Shown here: positions 53,324 through 62,253 of the stretch, in pieces
Layout: the number at the start of each line of letters is the position of its first letter
Numbering within the stretch: the first letter of the stretch is position 1
Assembly: GCF_039729195.1 (NCBI RefSeq)
Contig: NZ_CP155796.1
Span: forward strand, 5,828,001-5,892,000
Length of the DNA stretch: 64,000 nucleotides
Reading direction: 5' to 3'
Origin: Mycobacterium sp. DL
Lineage (GTDB): Bacteria > Actinomycetota > Actinomycetes > Mycobacteriales > Mycobacteriaceae
The notes under the pieces: generated by a model
Seen by the model: only the letters and a program-made list of their open reading frames with translations
Databases searched by the model: none
Told to the model about the DNA's origin: nothing
Position numbers and translations under genes: made by a program

Positions 53324-54147
53324 GCGATTTCCTTCCGCCAAGCGAAGAAGCGATTCTCCAGGTGAGCCAAGCCACGTTCGATGAGCACCATCGCGACGAC
53401 GAACAGCGCTGTCCAGGCCAGCATGTCGTCGACCTGGAACTCCTGATAGGCCTTGCGGATCATGAACCCGACGCCGCTGCTGGCGCCGAACACCTCGGTG
53501 AGCGCCTCCACCTTCCACGCCATCGCGAACCCGTATCGCACGCCGGCGAAGACGAAGGTGGTCAGCGCAGGGAGGTAGAGGTGACGCAGGATGTCGGTGC
53601 GATCCCGTTCGAAGGCCCGGCACATGGCGAGCAGGTTTCCGTCCACCGACCGCACCCCCTCGGCGACGTTCATCGCGATGAACGGGGTGGCCACCAGCGC
53701 GGACACCACGATCGGCCCGCCTGCGCCCACCCCGAAGATCAGCAGGCCGAACACCGCGTAGGTCAGACCGGGCATGTTGCCGAGGACGAACAGCGGTAGC
53801 GAGAAGTAGGACGTCATGAATCTGCTGCGGCCCATTGCGAAGCCGATGACGAGCCCGGCGACCATCGCGATCGCGAAGCCGGCGACGATCTTGCCGATGC
53901 TCGCGGCGAAGTTGGTGAGGGCCTCACCGGAGACGACGATCGCGACGACACGGTCGGCGACATCGCTCGGCTGCGGCAGGATCGGATCGTCGACCAGCGC
54001 GGCGGCCACGGCCCAGATCCCGATGGCCGCCAGCATCGCGAGGCCGGAGACCAGCCAGCGTCGGGTGGCCAAGGGGCGGCTCGGTCGGATTCGCGGTGGC
54101 ACTGGTTCACGCGGCTGCGTCGCAGGCGCTGCCATTGTCTGGGTCAC
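53320..54147 (-). CDS. ABC importer permease, SsuC type (first)
   Basis: 275 residues from GTG 54147, overlapping the binding-protein stop (GTGA). It has a short basic N-terminus (RIRPSRPLATRRWLVSGLAM), six helices and the ATPase-contact loop NLLAMCRAFERDRTDILRHLYLPALTTFVFAGVR. Partner of the permease at 52535-53323. Confidence 0.87.
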   Translation of the reverse strand: MTQTMAAPATQPREPVPPRIRPSRPLATRRWLVSGLAMLAAIGIWAVAAALVDDPILPQPSDVADRVVAIVVSGEALTNFAASIGKIVAGFAIAMVAGLVIGFAMGRSRFMTSYFSLPLFVLGNMPGLTYAVFGLLIFGVGAGGPIVVSALVATPFIAMNVAEGVRSVDGNLLAMCRAFERDRTDILRHLYLPALTTFVFAGVRYGFAMAWKVEALTEVFGASSGVGFMIRKAYQEFQVDDMLAWTALFVVAMVLIERGLAHLENRFFAWRKEIA

Positions 54148-55211
54148 TGGTGGACTCCTTGGGTGGGCAGGAACTTCGGATCGGTGATCTCGTCGCCGAT
54201 CACCCCGGTGGTGCGCATCAGGTCGAAGATCGAACTCTCGTCCTCGGCCCACTGATCGTCGAAGCGCACCTCGTCGACAACCCAGTCATGTTCTGCTACA
54301 TACGCTTTCATGAAGGCGATGTCCTCGGGTGTGGACACCGCGAAGTGCTGTGGGTAACGCTCGATCATCTCGTCGCGGTGCTGCTGCCACTCGGCCAGGC
54401 CGCGGTCCCACAGGTCCAGGAACGCCGACACCTCGCCGGGATGCTCCTGCACCCAGTCCTGACGGGCGACGAAGACATTGCCCATCGGGCCGTCGTGGCC
54501 GGGCGCCTCCTGTTCGGCGAACAGGTCGGCGGAGGATTTTCCGTCGTAGAGCGCGCGGACCGAACCGTCCCGCAGTTCGCGGGCGGACAGGTCCGGGTAG
54601 CAGATGCACGCGTCGATCTCGCCGCGGGCGAGCAGGTTGGACAGGTTCTGGATGTCGGCGACCACGATGTCGAAGTCGCCCGGGCGTCCGTCGATCTCCA
54701 CCAGGTTCAAGTCGTGCATCTGCTTGATCAGCGCGCTCCACACCAGGGTGCCCGACACCGTGGTGAACACCCCGACGCGTCTGCCCTTCAGATCCGCCAC
54801 CGACTGGGCCGGGTCATCGGCGCGGACCAGGATGCGGCTGCGCTCGGCGTTGTAGCGACCGATGATCACGGTCTCGCGTTCGGTCTGCTCTTCCAGTCCG
54901 GGAACCTCGAACGAGGCGGTGGAGATGATGTCGGCGTGCCCACCGGCGAACAGGCCGAACTCGTCCCAGGTGGCGCTGGACTCGATGGCATATCCGCTGT
55001 CGCGCTGCCACTCGTCGACGATGCCGGCCTCGTTCATGTAGTCCCAGATCGGATCCGGAGCGAACGTGAACCGGATGACGCCGTCCTGGGCGGCCCGGGA
55101 GGAGGCCGGGCCCCCGAGGCCGGCCGAGCAGGCCGTGGTGATCGCGATCGTCACCGCGGACGCGAGGGCCACGAGGGTCTTCGCCGTGCGACGGGTGCGT
55201 GGGCTGTCCAC
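54144..55211 (-). CDS. ABC importer substrate-binding lipoprotein (SsuA/NMT1-like)
   Basis: 355 residues from GTG 55211, chosen because AGGAGG lies 6 bp upstream and a lipoprotein signal follows (LVALASAVTIAITTACSAGL). The mature protein (IRFTFAPDPIWDYMNEAGIV, GLFAGGHADIISTASFEVPG, SVADLKGRRVGVFTTVSGTL, VVADIQNLSNLLARGEIDAC) is the fold used for aliphatic sulfonates, taurine, nitrate and thiamine precursors. The cluster's heteroaromatic enzymes suggest an aromatic or heterocyclic ligand. Confidence 0.87.
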   Translation of the reverse strand: MDSPRTRRTAKTLVALASAVTIAITTACSAGLGGPASSRAAQDGVIRFTFAPDPIWDYMNEAGIVDEWQRDSGYAIESSATWDEFGLFAGGHADIISTASFEVPGLEEQTERETVIIGRYNAERSRILVRADDPAQSVADLKGRRVGVFTTVSGTLVWSALIKQMHDLNLVEIDGRPGDFDIVVADIQNLSNLLARGEIDACICYPDLSARELRDGSVRALYDGKSSADLFAEQEAPGHDGPMGNVFVARQDWVQEHPGEVSAFLDLWDRGLAEWQQHRDEMIERYPQHFAVSTPEDIAFMKAYVAEHDWVVDEVRFDDQWAEDESSIFDLMRTTGVIGDEITDPKFLPTQGVHQ

Positions 55212-55317
55212 CGGAAGCCTCCTGGGGATGTGGGTTGAGAAGCAATCTGTGACGGTCATCACCAGAACACGATGCGCCTGCGAGAACCCACAGGGCAATG
55301 TCTCTTGACACACACTT
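55212..55317. promoter_or_regulatory. Divergent promoter region of the catabolic cluster
   Basis: The 106 bp separate the importer operon from its probable activator gene. TTGACA at 55305-55310 lies 8 bp before the regulator's first ATG, so as a -35 box it would put the start of transcription inside the coding region. A small dyad TGTC-TCTT-GACA (55299-55310) may instead be part of an operator. No clear -10 element could be assigned for either direction. Confidence 0.4.
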
Positions 55318-57093
55318 ATGCTTGTCTCTATGTCGTCTGTGACATACGAAACGGACGGTTCCCCGCTCGAGCGATGGCTGGCCGCCCTCGCCGGCATCGG
55401 CGAGGCGGTCGGCGGTGACGAACCGGTCGCCGACCTCCTCGACCGCGTCGCGCGCACCGCGTGCACGCTGCTCAGCTACGACTTCTGTGCGGTGTTCCTG
55501 CCCGACGACGAGCGACGGGCGCTGACGATTCAGGGCTCACACGGCCTGTCGCCGGACTACATCGCCAAGGTCAACGCCGACCGACCGGTTCTGCTCGGCG
55601 TCCTCGGCGATCAGGAGGCACCCACCAGCATCGCGTTCCGCACCGGCGAGGTGGTCACGCTCGAGGACATCGAACAGGTGCCGGGCTTCACCCCCTGGGG
55701 TGGCGTCGCCCACGAGCAGGGCTACCGCGCGCTGATCTCGGTGCCGCTTCGACGGGCGGGAGAAGTGATCGGTGCGCTCAACGGATACCGCACCGGACCG
55801 CACCGGTTCGACGCCGCCGAGGTCAGCCTCGTGACGACGCTGGCGACGCAGGTGGCGATCGCGTTGGGCACGGCGCAGTTGCGCGCTCAGGAGCAGGAGA
55901 CCATCCGGGAGCTCCGCCGGGCCGACGAGGTGCACGGCCTGCTGATGGCCACGGCGTTGCGGGGCGAGGGGGTGGTGGGGGTCGCAGACGCACTGGCCGA
56001 GCTGCTCGGACAGGCGGTGATGATCGAGGACGTCTACGGCGAACGCCTGGCAACCGCGGGCTGGATCGCCGACGGGTCGATCGGCCTTCCCGCAGGAATC
56101 GACGACCGGATCAGTTCCGGGACGGTGGTCGGAGCCGACGGGCACAGCGTGGCCGGTGTGGTCCTCGACGGAATGGTGGTGGCACGCATCCACATCGATG
56201 CCGCACCGGACACGCTGTCAAGCCTCGACATTCGCGCGATCGAGCACGCCGCCGTCGTCACCGCGCTGGAACTGCTGCGGGCACGAACCGCAGCAGAGGT
56301 GGAGCAGCGGCTCCGCGGATCTCTGGTGGCCGATCTGCTGACGACCGGCCCCGGGGGAATCGGAACCTTTCTCGACCGGGCCCGTCGCCTGGGCTGGGAC
56401 CTGTCGGGCGAGCAGACACTCGTCACCGTCCGGTGGCCGGAACACCGTGCCCGAGACGGCCGACCCACTGCGGAACGGGTCCTGACCGTCACCGATCGGT
56501 TCGCCGCCGAGGTCAGACCCCGTCCGCTGGTGGCCGTATTCGGCGGTGACCTGGTGCTGGTCTGCCCGTCGGACCCGCAGGCCCACGGAGGTGCCTCCGT
56601 GGTCGATCTCGCCACCACGCTGGTCGAAATGCTCACTGCGACAGAGATCGTCGACTACGCGGTCGCGGCGGTATCGGCCATCGCAGAGGTGTCACAGCTG
56701 CCGGAGTCCTTTCGCACCCTGCGGGGCGCACTCGATCTTGCGGCCGACGTCGCGTCAACCACGGTGATCAACATGAACGAGGTCACGATCGATCATCTTC
56801 TGTTGCAGCTCGACGATCCGCGGCGGCTGCGCGAGTTCGCCCACTCCGTGCTCGGCCGTGTCGTCGACTACGACCGCACCCGATCGACCGAGCTCGTCCG
56901 CACCGCGCGGGTCTACCTCGACGCCGGCCTCGATCGACGGGCCGCAGCGGCGGCACTGCATCTGCATCCCAACACGATTCAGCAGCGGATGAGGCGGGTC
57001 GAAGAGCTCACCGGACTTTCCCTGTCACTCCCACGCGACCTGCTCCAACTGACCTCGGCCCTGACCGTTGCCCGGATCGCCGACCTCAGGTGA
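55318..57093 (+). CDS. GAF-domain PucR/CdaR-type transcriptional activator
   Basis: 591 residues (an ATG at 55330 is an alternative start). An N-terminal GAF domain (LLDRVARTACTLLSYDFCAV ... TPWGGVAHEQGYRALISVPL) is followed by a middle domain like those in PucR-type regulators (LVTVRWPEHRARDGRPTAER). The C-terminal PucR HTH_30 is LVRTARVYLDAGLDRRAAAA and ALHLHPNTIQQRMRRVEELT. These regulators activate catabolic genes in response to a small molecule bound at the N-terminus. Divergence from the importer-monooxygenase operon makes that operon the likely target. Confidence 0.9.
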   Translation: MLVSMSSVTYETDGSPLERWLAALAGIGEAVGGDEPVADLLDRVARTACTLLSYDFCAVFLPDDERRALTIQGSHGLSPDYIAKVNADRPVLLGVLGDQEAPTSIAFRTGEVVTLEDIEQVPGFTPWGGVAHEQGYRALISVPLRRAGEVIGALNGYRTGPHRFDAAEVSLVTTLATQVAIALGTAQLRAQEQETIRELRRADEVHGLLMATALRGEGVVGVADALAELLGQAVMIEDVYGERLATAGWIADGSIGLPAGIDDRISSGTVVGADGHSVAGVVLDGMVVARIHIDAAPDTLSSLDIRAIEHAAVVTALELLRARTAAEVEQRLRGSLVADLLTTGPGGIGTFLDRARRLGWDLSGEQTLVTVRWPEHRARDGRPTAERVLTVTDRFAAEVRPRPLVAVFGGDLVLVCPSDPQAHGGASVVDLATTLVEMLTATEIVDYAVAAVSAIAEVSQLPESFRTLRGALDLAADVASTTVINMNEVTIDHLLLQLDDPRRLREFAHSVLGRVVDYDRTRSTELVRTARVYLDAGLDRRAAAAALHLHPNTIQQRMRRVEELTGLSLSLPRDLLQLTSALTVARIADLR

Positions 57094-60000
57094 CTAGTCG
57101 TGGACCGCATCCAGCGCGCGGTAGATCCGCTGTTCACTGACCGGGCGCGCGGTACCCAGTTGCTGCGCCCACAGGCTGACCCTCAATTCCTCGATCAGCC
57201 AGGCGATGTCGCGGACATCGGCAGAAGCGGCGCGTGCCGGTGACAGCGCCGAGACGAGTTGGTCGTAGGCGCTCTGCACTGCGGCCACCCGCACCATCCG
57301 TTCCCGGTCGGCGGTCAGCGCGTGCGGCAATCGTTCCAGACGCCGGCTCACCGCGGTCAGATAGCGCGCGAGGTCACCGAGGCGAACGACTCCGGTGACC
57401 GCCACGAAACCCGGCGCCATCAACCGGGCCAGCTGGGCGCGGATGTCGGCGATCGCGTCGGCCTGCTGGGGATTCGGCGCGTCGGGCAGGGCGATCTGGA
57501 CGTCGTGCCACGCGGCGAGCACCTTCTCCACTCGGCGCACCACGTCAAGGGTGGTCGACACCAGGGAGCTCGCCAATCGTGTTCGGGCCGAGGTGAACTC
57601 AGCCTTGGTCCACACCGGCTCCGCGACGATCTGGGCAGCCGCGGCGTCGGCGCAGTCGTCGAGCAGGGCTGACAGTGACCCGTCCGGATTGTTGCCCAGT
57701 ATCAGCTTGGCCCGCAGATCGAGTCCCCGCTCGACGGGTTTGGCGACCGACGGACCGGCAAGGCGCAGCAGTCGGCGGCTGCCCGCTGCCGCGGCTGCTG
57801 CCTGCTCGACCTCCGTCGCGAACACCCGGATGTCCACGGCCGCACCCTGATCGACGAATGCCGGATATCCGCGGACGGTGTGCCCCGACGCGGCCTTGCT
57901 CTCCACCATGCGGGGCAGCTCGTCCAGGGCGTCGGGCCAGTCACGCAGACCGGACCGCTCGAGCCCATTGGCCACTGCGGCGGCCACCGCTTGGCGCACC
58001 GGCGCCGCAAGGGTGTTCTGCAGTTCGTCGAGACTCTTGCCCCGCGCCACCACAGAGCCGTCCTCTGCTTCGACGGCGAAGGTGACACGCAGGTGCGCCG
58101 GCAGCTTGTCGAGATCAAACGCGTCGACAGGGACCAGAATCCCCGACATCCGCCGCAGTTCGCGCTGCACCGCGTCCAGCAGCGACCCGCTGTCCTCCGG
58201 TGAGAGCACCCCCAGCAACGCCCGAGCGGTGTCGGGAGCCGGAACGAAGTTGCGCCGCAGGTCTTTCGGCAGCGATTTGATCAGCGCGGTGAGCAGTTCC
58301 TCACGCAGGGCCGGCACCTGCCAGGCGAACTCGTCGCCGCCCACACGCGCGAGCACGTCGACCGGGACATGCACGGTCACCCCGTCATCGAAGGCTCCCG
58401 GTTCGAACCGGTAGGACAGCGGCAGCGTCAGGTCACCCGACTTCCAGCTCTCCGGGTTGTTGTTGTCCTCCTCAGACCGCAGCAGGTCGTCGCGGCCCAG
58501 CGTGAGCAGATCCGGTGTGCGCTGCCGCTGTTTGCGCCACCAGCCGTCGAAGTGCCGGACCGAGACGACGTCGGCGGGGACGCGCGCGTCGTAGAACGTG
58601 TACACCTCGTCGTCACCGACGAGCAGATCGCGCCGTCGGGCCCGCTCCTCCAGCTCGGCGAGCTCTGCCCGCAATCGGGTGTTGTCCCTGAAGAAATGGT
58701 GCCGGGTCTCCCACTCGCCCTGAACCAGGGCGTGGCGGATGAACAACTCCCGGGAGATCTCGGGGTCGACCTTGTCGTAACCGATGCGACGCCGGGCCAC
58801 GATCGGAAGACCGTAGAGCGTCACCCGTTCGAAGGCCATCACCGCGCCCCGCTTCGGATCCCAGTGCGGCTCGCTGTAGGTCCGCTGCACCAGGTGCTCG
58901 GCGACGTGCTCGACGGTTTCCGGTTCGATGCGTGCCGCGGTGCGTCCGTAGAGCCTGCTGGTCTCGACCAGGTCCGCGACGACGACCCAGCGCGGTGGAC
59001 GCCTGGACAGCACCGAACCGGGTGCCAGCACGAACTTGGTGTTGCGCGCGCCCTGGAAGATCCGGGAGTCGCGGGCGTCGCCCTCGCGCAAACCGATGTG
59101 CGACAGCAATCCCGCGGTCAGCGCGGCGTGCACCCGCGCGGGTTCCGCGGCAGCGTCTTGTTCCCGGATACCGAGATCCCGGCAGATGCTGCGCAGCTGC
59201 CCGACCAGATCCTGCCATTCGCGGATCCGCAGGTAGTGCAGGAACTCGTCGCGGCACATCCGGCGAAAGGAGCTGCCGGAGCGTTCTTTCCGCTGCTCGC
59301 CGAGGTAGCTCCACAGGTTCAGGAACGACACGAAGTCGGAGTGCTCGTCGGCGAACCGGGCGTGCTTCTGGCGGGCCGCCTCCTCTTTGTCGGCGGGTCG
59401 CTCGCGCGGATCCGGGATCGACAGCGCCGCGACGAGCACCAGCATTTCGCGCACACACCCCTCGGCGTCCGCCTGCAGCAGCATCCGGCCCAGCCGTGGA
59501 TCAACCGGGATCTGAGCCAACCGGCGACCGGTGGCGGTCAGTGCCCCTGCGTGATCGAACGCGCCGAGTTCCTGCAGCAGGCTCACACCGTCGCGGATGC
59601 TGCGCGCCTCGGGCGGATCGAGAAACGGAAAGTCCGCCACCTCACCGAGATCCAGCGCAGCCATCTGCAGGATCACCGCGGCGAGGTTGGTGCGCAGCAG
59701 TTCGGGATCGGTGTAGCGCGGCCGGGAGTCGAAGTCGGCTTCGGTGTAGAGCCGGATGCAGACACCCGGGGCCGTCCGACCGCAGCGCCCGGCGCGCTGC
59801 TGGGCCGACGCCTGGGAGATCGGCTCGATCGGCAGGCGCTGCACCTTCGTTCGGCGGCTGTAGCGCGAGATCCGGGCGGTGCCGGGATCGACGACGTAGC
59901 GGATGCCGGGCACGGTCAACGACGTCTCGGCGACGTTGGTGGCCAGCACGATGCGCCGTGCCGCACGGCTGGGCGCGAAGACCTTCTGCTGCTCGGCTGT

Positions 60001-61065
60001 CGCCAGCCGCGCGTACAGCGGCAGCACCTCGGTGTTCTGGTCGAAAGCGCCACGAAGGGCCTCAGCAGTGTCGCGGATCTCCCGCTCACCCGACAGGAAC
60101 ACCAGCACGTCACCGGCAGGTTCGGTCGCCAGCTCGGTGACCGCATCGACGATCGCTTCGGTCGGATCGCGCAACTCGGTGCGGACGACCTCGTGGTCGG
60201 GGTCGTCGGGATCCTCGTCGTCTTGTTGAGGAACAGCGACTTCCAAAGGCCGATAACGTATTTCGACCGGATACGTGCGACCCGACACCTCGACGATCGG
60301 CGCCCCCGAGAAGTGCGCCGCGAAGCGCTCCGGCTCGATCGTCGCCGAGGTCACGATGACCTTCAGGTCGGGCCGGCGCGGCAGCAGCTCGCGAAGGTAT
60401 CCGAGCAGGAAGTCGATGTTGAGGCTGCGCTCGTGTGCCTCGTCGAGGATCAGGGTGTCGTACCGCAGCAGCCGACGGTCCCGCTGGATCTCGGCGAGCA
60501 GGATGCCGTCGGTCATCAGCTTGACCAGCGTGCGATCGCTGACCTGGTCGGTGAAGCGCACCGTGTATCCCACCGCCTCGCCGAGCGGGGTGCCCAGTTC
60601 GTCGGCGATGCGCTGCGCGACGGTGCGCGCGGCCAGCCGGCGCGGTTGGGTGTGGCCGATGGTGCCGCGGATGCCGCGGCCGAGCTCGAGGCAGATCTTC
60701 GGCAGCTGGGTGGTCTTGCCTGAACCCGTCGCACCGGCGACCACCACGACCTGGTGTTCGGCGATGGCCGCGGCAAGCTCGCCGCGCTGCTGGCTGACGG
60801 GAAGGTCCGGATAGCTGATCGGCGGGACCGCGGCGGTGCGCGTCGCAACAAGCGCCTCGGCTGCGGTGAACTGCTGGGCGAGCTTGTCGAGCTGCTCGGG
60901 GCTGGGCGACCTGAGCTGTCTGAGCCTGCGGCCCAGCCGGGCGGCGTCGCGGATCGTCAACCCGTCGAGCCGCGCGCGAAGGGCGCGTGTGTCGGCGTTC
61001 GTCAGTCCGCTCCGACCGTCGTCAGGCAGAACGGGTGCCCGGCCGGGTCGAGCATGACCCGCCAC
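57094..61065 (-). CDS. hrpA: ATP-dependent RNA helicase HrpA
   Basis: About 1,323 residues if started at GTG 61065. No standard start lies close to the conserved ADTRALRARLDGLTIRDAAR, so a CTG near 61009 overlapping the VOC stop, or TTG within DGLTIRD, are possible. DEAH helicase motifs: VVVAGATGSGKTTQLPKICL (I), DTLILDEAHERSLNIDFLLG (II, DEAH), VIVTSATIEPERF (III), VLVFLSGEREIRDTAEALRG, IVLATNVAETSLTVPGIRYV (V), SQASAQQRAGRCGRTAPGVC (VI). The long C-terminal domain matches HrpA. It acts on RNA, in other bacteria in ribosome rescue. Convergent with the PucR-type gene. Confidence 0.93.
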   Translation of the reverse strand: MAGHARPGRAPVLPDDGRSGLTNADTRALRARLDGLTIRDAARLGRRLRQLRSPSPEQLDKLAQQFTAAEALVATRTAAVPPISYPDLPVSQQRGELAAAIAEHQVVVVAGATGSGKTTQLPKICLELGRGIRGTIGHTQPRRLAARTVAQRIADELGTPLGEAVGYTVRFTDQVSDRTLVKLMTDGILLAEIQRDRRLLRYDTLILDEAHERSLNIDFLLGYLRELLPRRPDLKVIVTSATIEPERFAAHFSGAPIVEVSGRTYPVEIRYRPLEVAVPQQDDEDPDDPDHEVVRTELRDPTEAIVDAVTELATEPAGDVLVFLSGEREIRDTAEALRGAFDQNTEVLPLYARLATAEQQKVFAPSRAARRIVLATNVAETSLTVPGIRYVVDPGTARISRYSRRTKVQRLPIEPISQASAQQRAGRCGRTAPGVCIRLYTEADFDSRPRYTDPELLRTNLAAVILQMAALDLGEVADFPFLDPPEARSIRDGVSLLQELGAFDHAGALTATGRRLAQIPVDPRLGRMLLQADAEGCVREMLVLVAALSIPDPRERPADKEEAARQKHARFADEHSDFVSFLNLWSYLGEQRKERSGSSFRRMCRDEFLHYLRIREWQDLVGQLRSICRDLGIREQDAAAEPARVHAALTAGLLSHIGLREGDARDSRIFQGARNTKFVLAPGSVLSRRPPRWVVVADLVETSRLYGRTAARIEPETVEHVAEHLVQRTYSEPHWDPKRGAVMAFERVTLYGLPIVARRRIGYDKVDPEISRELFIRHALVQGEWETRHHFFRDNTRLRAELAELEERARRRDLLVGDDEVYTFYDARVPADVVSVRHFDGWWRKQRQRTPDLLTLGRDDLLRSEEDNNNPESWKSGDLTLPLSYRFEPGAFDDGVTVHVPVDVLARVGGDEFAWQVPALREELLTALIKSLPKDLRRNFVPAPDTARALLGVLSPEDSGSLLDAVQRELRRMSGILVPVDAFDLDKLPAHLRVTFAVEAEDGSVVARGKSLDELQNTLAAPVRQAVAAAVANGLERSGLRDWPDALDELPRMVESKAASGHTVRGYPAFVDQGAAVDIRVFATEVEQAAAAAAGSRRLLRLAGPSVAKPVERGLDLRAKLILGNNPDGSLSALLDDCADAAAAQIVAEPVWTKAEFTSARTRLASSLVSTTLDVVRRVEKVLAAWHDVQIALPDAPNPQQADAIADIRAQLARLMAPGFVAVTGVVRLGDLARYLTAVSRRLERLPHALTADRERMVRVAAVQSAYDQLVSALSPARAASADVRDIAWLIEELRVSLWAQQLGTARPVSEQRIYRALDAVHD

Positions 61066-61391
61066 AGCGCCGGTTGCGCCTGGTGTCCCGCCTGCCGCGC
61101 ACCCAGACCCTCGGCTCTGACGACCGCGTCGTCGAGGTCGGTGACGGACACGTCGAGGTGCATCTGCTGGTGTTGGCCGGGTTCGGGCCACGTCGGCGCG
61201 ACGTGGTCGTCGACGCGCATCATCGCCAGGATGTGGGCGCCGTCGGTGATCGCGACGACCCCGCCGTCGGGCGTTTCGATGAGGCGCCGCATGCCGAGCA
61301 GACGGGAGTAGAAGTCCGCCAACTCAGCGGGATTCGGGCAGTCGATCGACGTCGCGCCCAACCGGCCGACCGGTGTTTCCGCCTGCGTCAT
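61002..61391 (-). CDS. VOC-family protein
   Basis: 129 residues from ATG 61391 (MTQAETPVGRLGATSIDCPN). Glyoxalase-fold half-sites: CPNPAELADFYSRLLGMRRL, AHILAMMRVDDHVAPTWPEPG, MHLDVSVTDLDDAVVRAEGL and MLDPAGHPFCLTTVG. Its end overlaps the presumed start of hrpA, and its start overlaps the 3' end of the membrane gene, so all three may be co-transcribed. Confidence 0.82.
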   Translation of the reverse strand: MTQAETPVGRLGATSIDCPNPAELADFYSRLLGMRRLIETPDGGVVAITDGAHILAMMRVDDHVAPTWPEPGQHQQMHLDVSVTDLDDAVVRAEGLGARQAGHQAQPALWRVMLDPAGHPFCLTTVGAD

Positions 61392-61800
61392 GACGTCCAC
61401 TCTGACACGGCGCGATGACCTCCGGCGCCAGAGCACGGGTGCGGACGAACAGCACCGCCGCCGCGAGCAGGATCTCGGCGATCGCGACAACGGTGGCCAA
61501 CTCCATCGCCGTCGGCACTGCCGCAGGCACCCCCGGGTGCGCGCCGTGGTGGTGGGCTCCGGTCAGCGGCAGGTGCACCGCGACCATCCCGAGGTTCATC
61601 AGCGCGACCAGCACCCAGGCGCGCACACTGTCGCGGGTCACGAGCTCGTAGGCGCAGTACAGGCAGCCGGCGAGCATCACCACCGTCAGCGCCGCGAGCC
61701 ACGGAGTGACGCCCGGGCCGAGTGCCGCCCCGTGCAGCGCAGCCGAACCCACGGCGAGCAGCGCCCCGGTCCGCCGGACGAATGCGCGAGGTGGCCTCAT
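61324..61800 (-). CDS. Four-helix membrane protein, hypothetical
   Basis: 158 residues from ATG 61800 (MRPPRAFVRRTGALLAVGSA); a longer version to 61860 is possible. Four hydrophobic helices (LAVGSAALHGAALGP, WLAALTVVMLAGCLYCAYEL, AWVLVALMNLGMVAVHLPLT, ATVVAIAEILLAAAVLFVRT) and a His-rich loop TGAHHHGAHPG between helices 3 and 4. The His cluster could bind metal. The final 23 residues overlap the VOC gene by 68 bp. Function unknown. Confidence 0.7.
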   Translation of the reverse strand: MRPPRAFVRRTGALLAVGSAALHGAALGPGVTPWLAALTVVMLAGCLYCAYELVTRDSVRAWVLVALMNLGMVAVHLPLTGAHHHGAHPGVPAAVPTAMELATVVAIAEILLAAAVLFVRTRALAPEVIAPCQSGRHDAGGNTGRPVGRDVDRLPESR

Positions 61801-61889
61801 ACCGGGAGTAGACCCCTCTCGGGCGCCGAACTCATCACGTCGTTGTACCGCAGCCGTCACAATCTCGCTGACCGTCTCGTCTACTGGAC

Positions 61890-62246
61890 ATGACGTTCTC
61901 CCTTCCCGACCCGACGTGGCCCGTGCTCGTCCTCGCCGTCATTCAGTTCGGCGACGGCCTGCTGTGCGTGAAACCGGCCGCCTTCATCGCCGAGTGCTTC
62001 GAGGCGGTGCGCTGGCCGCGCCGCTGGTGGTGGCTGATGCCGGTCATCAAATTCGCCGCGGCAGCGGGGCTGCTCGCCGGGCTCTGGGTCCCCTACCTGG
62101 CCGCGCTGACCTGCGCGGCGCTGATCGGGTACTTCGTCGCCGCCATCGGCATGCACATCGCCGCCCGCGACTTCGGCCGCAACCTGTTCGTCAACGCGAC
62201 CGGCATGCTGGCGATCTGCGTCGCCGTTCCGGTGCTCGCCTTCTGA
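61890..62246 (+). CDS. DoxX-like small membrane protein
   Basis: 118 residues from ATG 61890. Four helices (VLVLAVIQFGDGLLCVKPAA, WWWLMPVIKFAAAAGLLAGL, LAALTCAALIGYFVAAIGMH, NLFVNATGMLAICVAVPVLA) with RDFGRN between the last two. This fits DoxX-like/invasion-associated small membrane proteins of mycobacteria. Function unknown. Confidence 0.75.
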   Translation: MTFSLPDPTWPVLVLAVIQFGDGLLCVKPAAFIAECFEAVRWPRRWWWLMPVIKFAAAAGLLAGLWVPYLAALTCAALIGYFVAAIGMHIAARDFGRNLFVNATGMLAICVAVPVLAF

Positions 62247-62253
62247 GGCTGAG

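Noticed and set aside
55299..55333. Standard -35/-10 promoter for the PucR-type gene from TTGACA at 55305
   Set aside because: A normally spaced -10 would lie inside the coding region, after both possible start codons, so the box is not convincing as its promoter.
58369..60723. 784-codon plus-strand frame opposite hrpA
   Set aside because: Antisense shadow; all DEAH helicase motifs lie on the minus strand.
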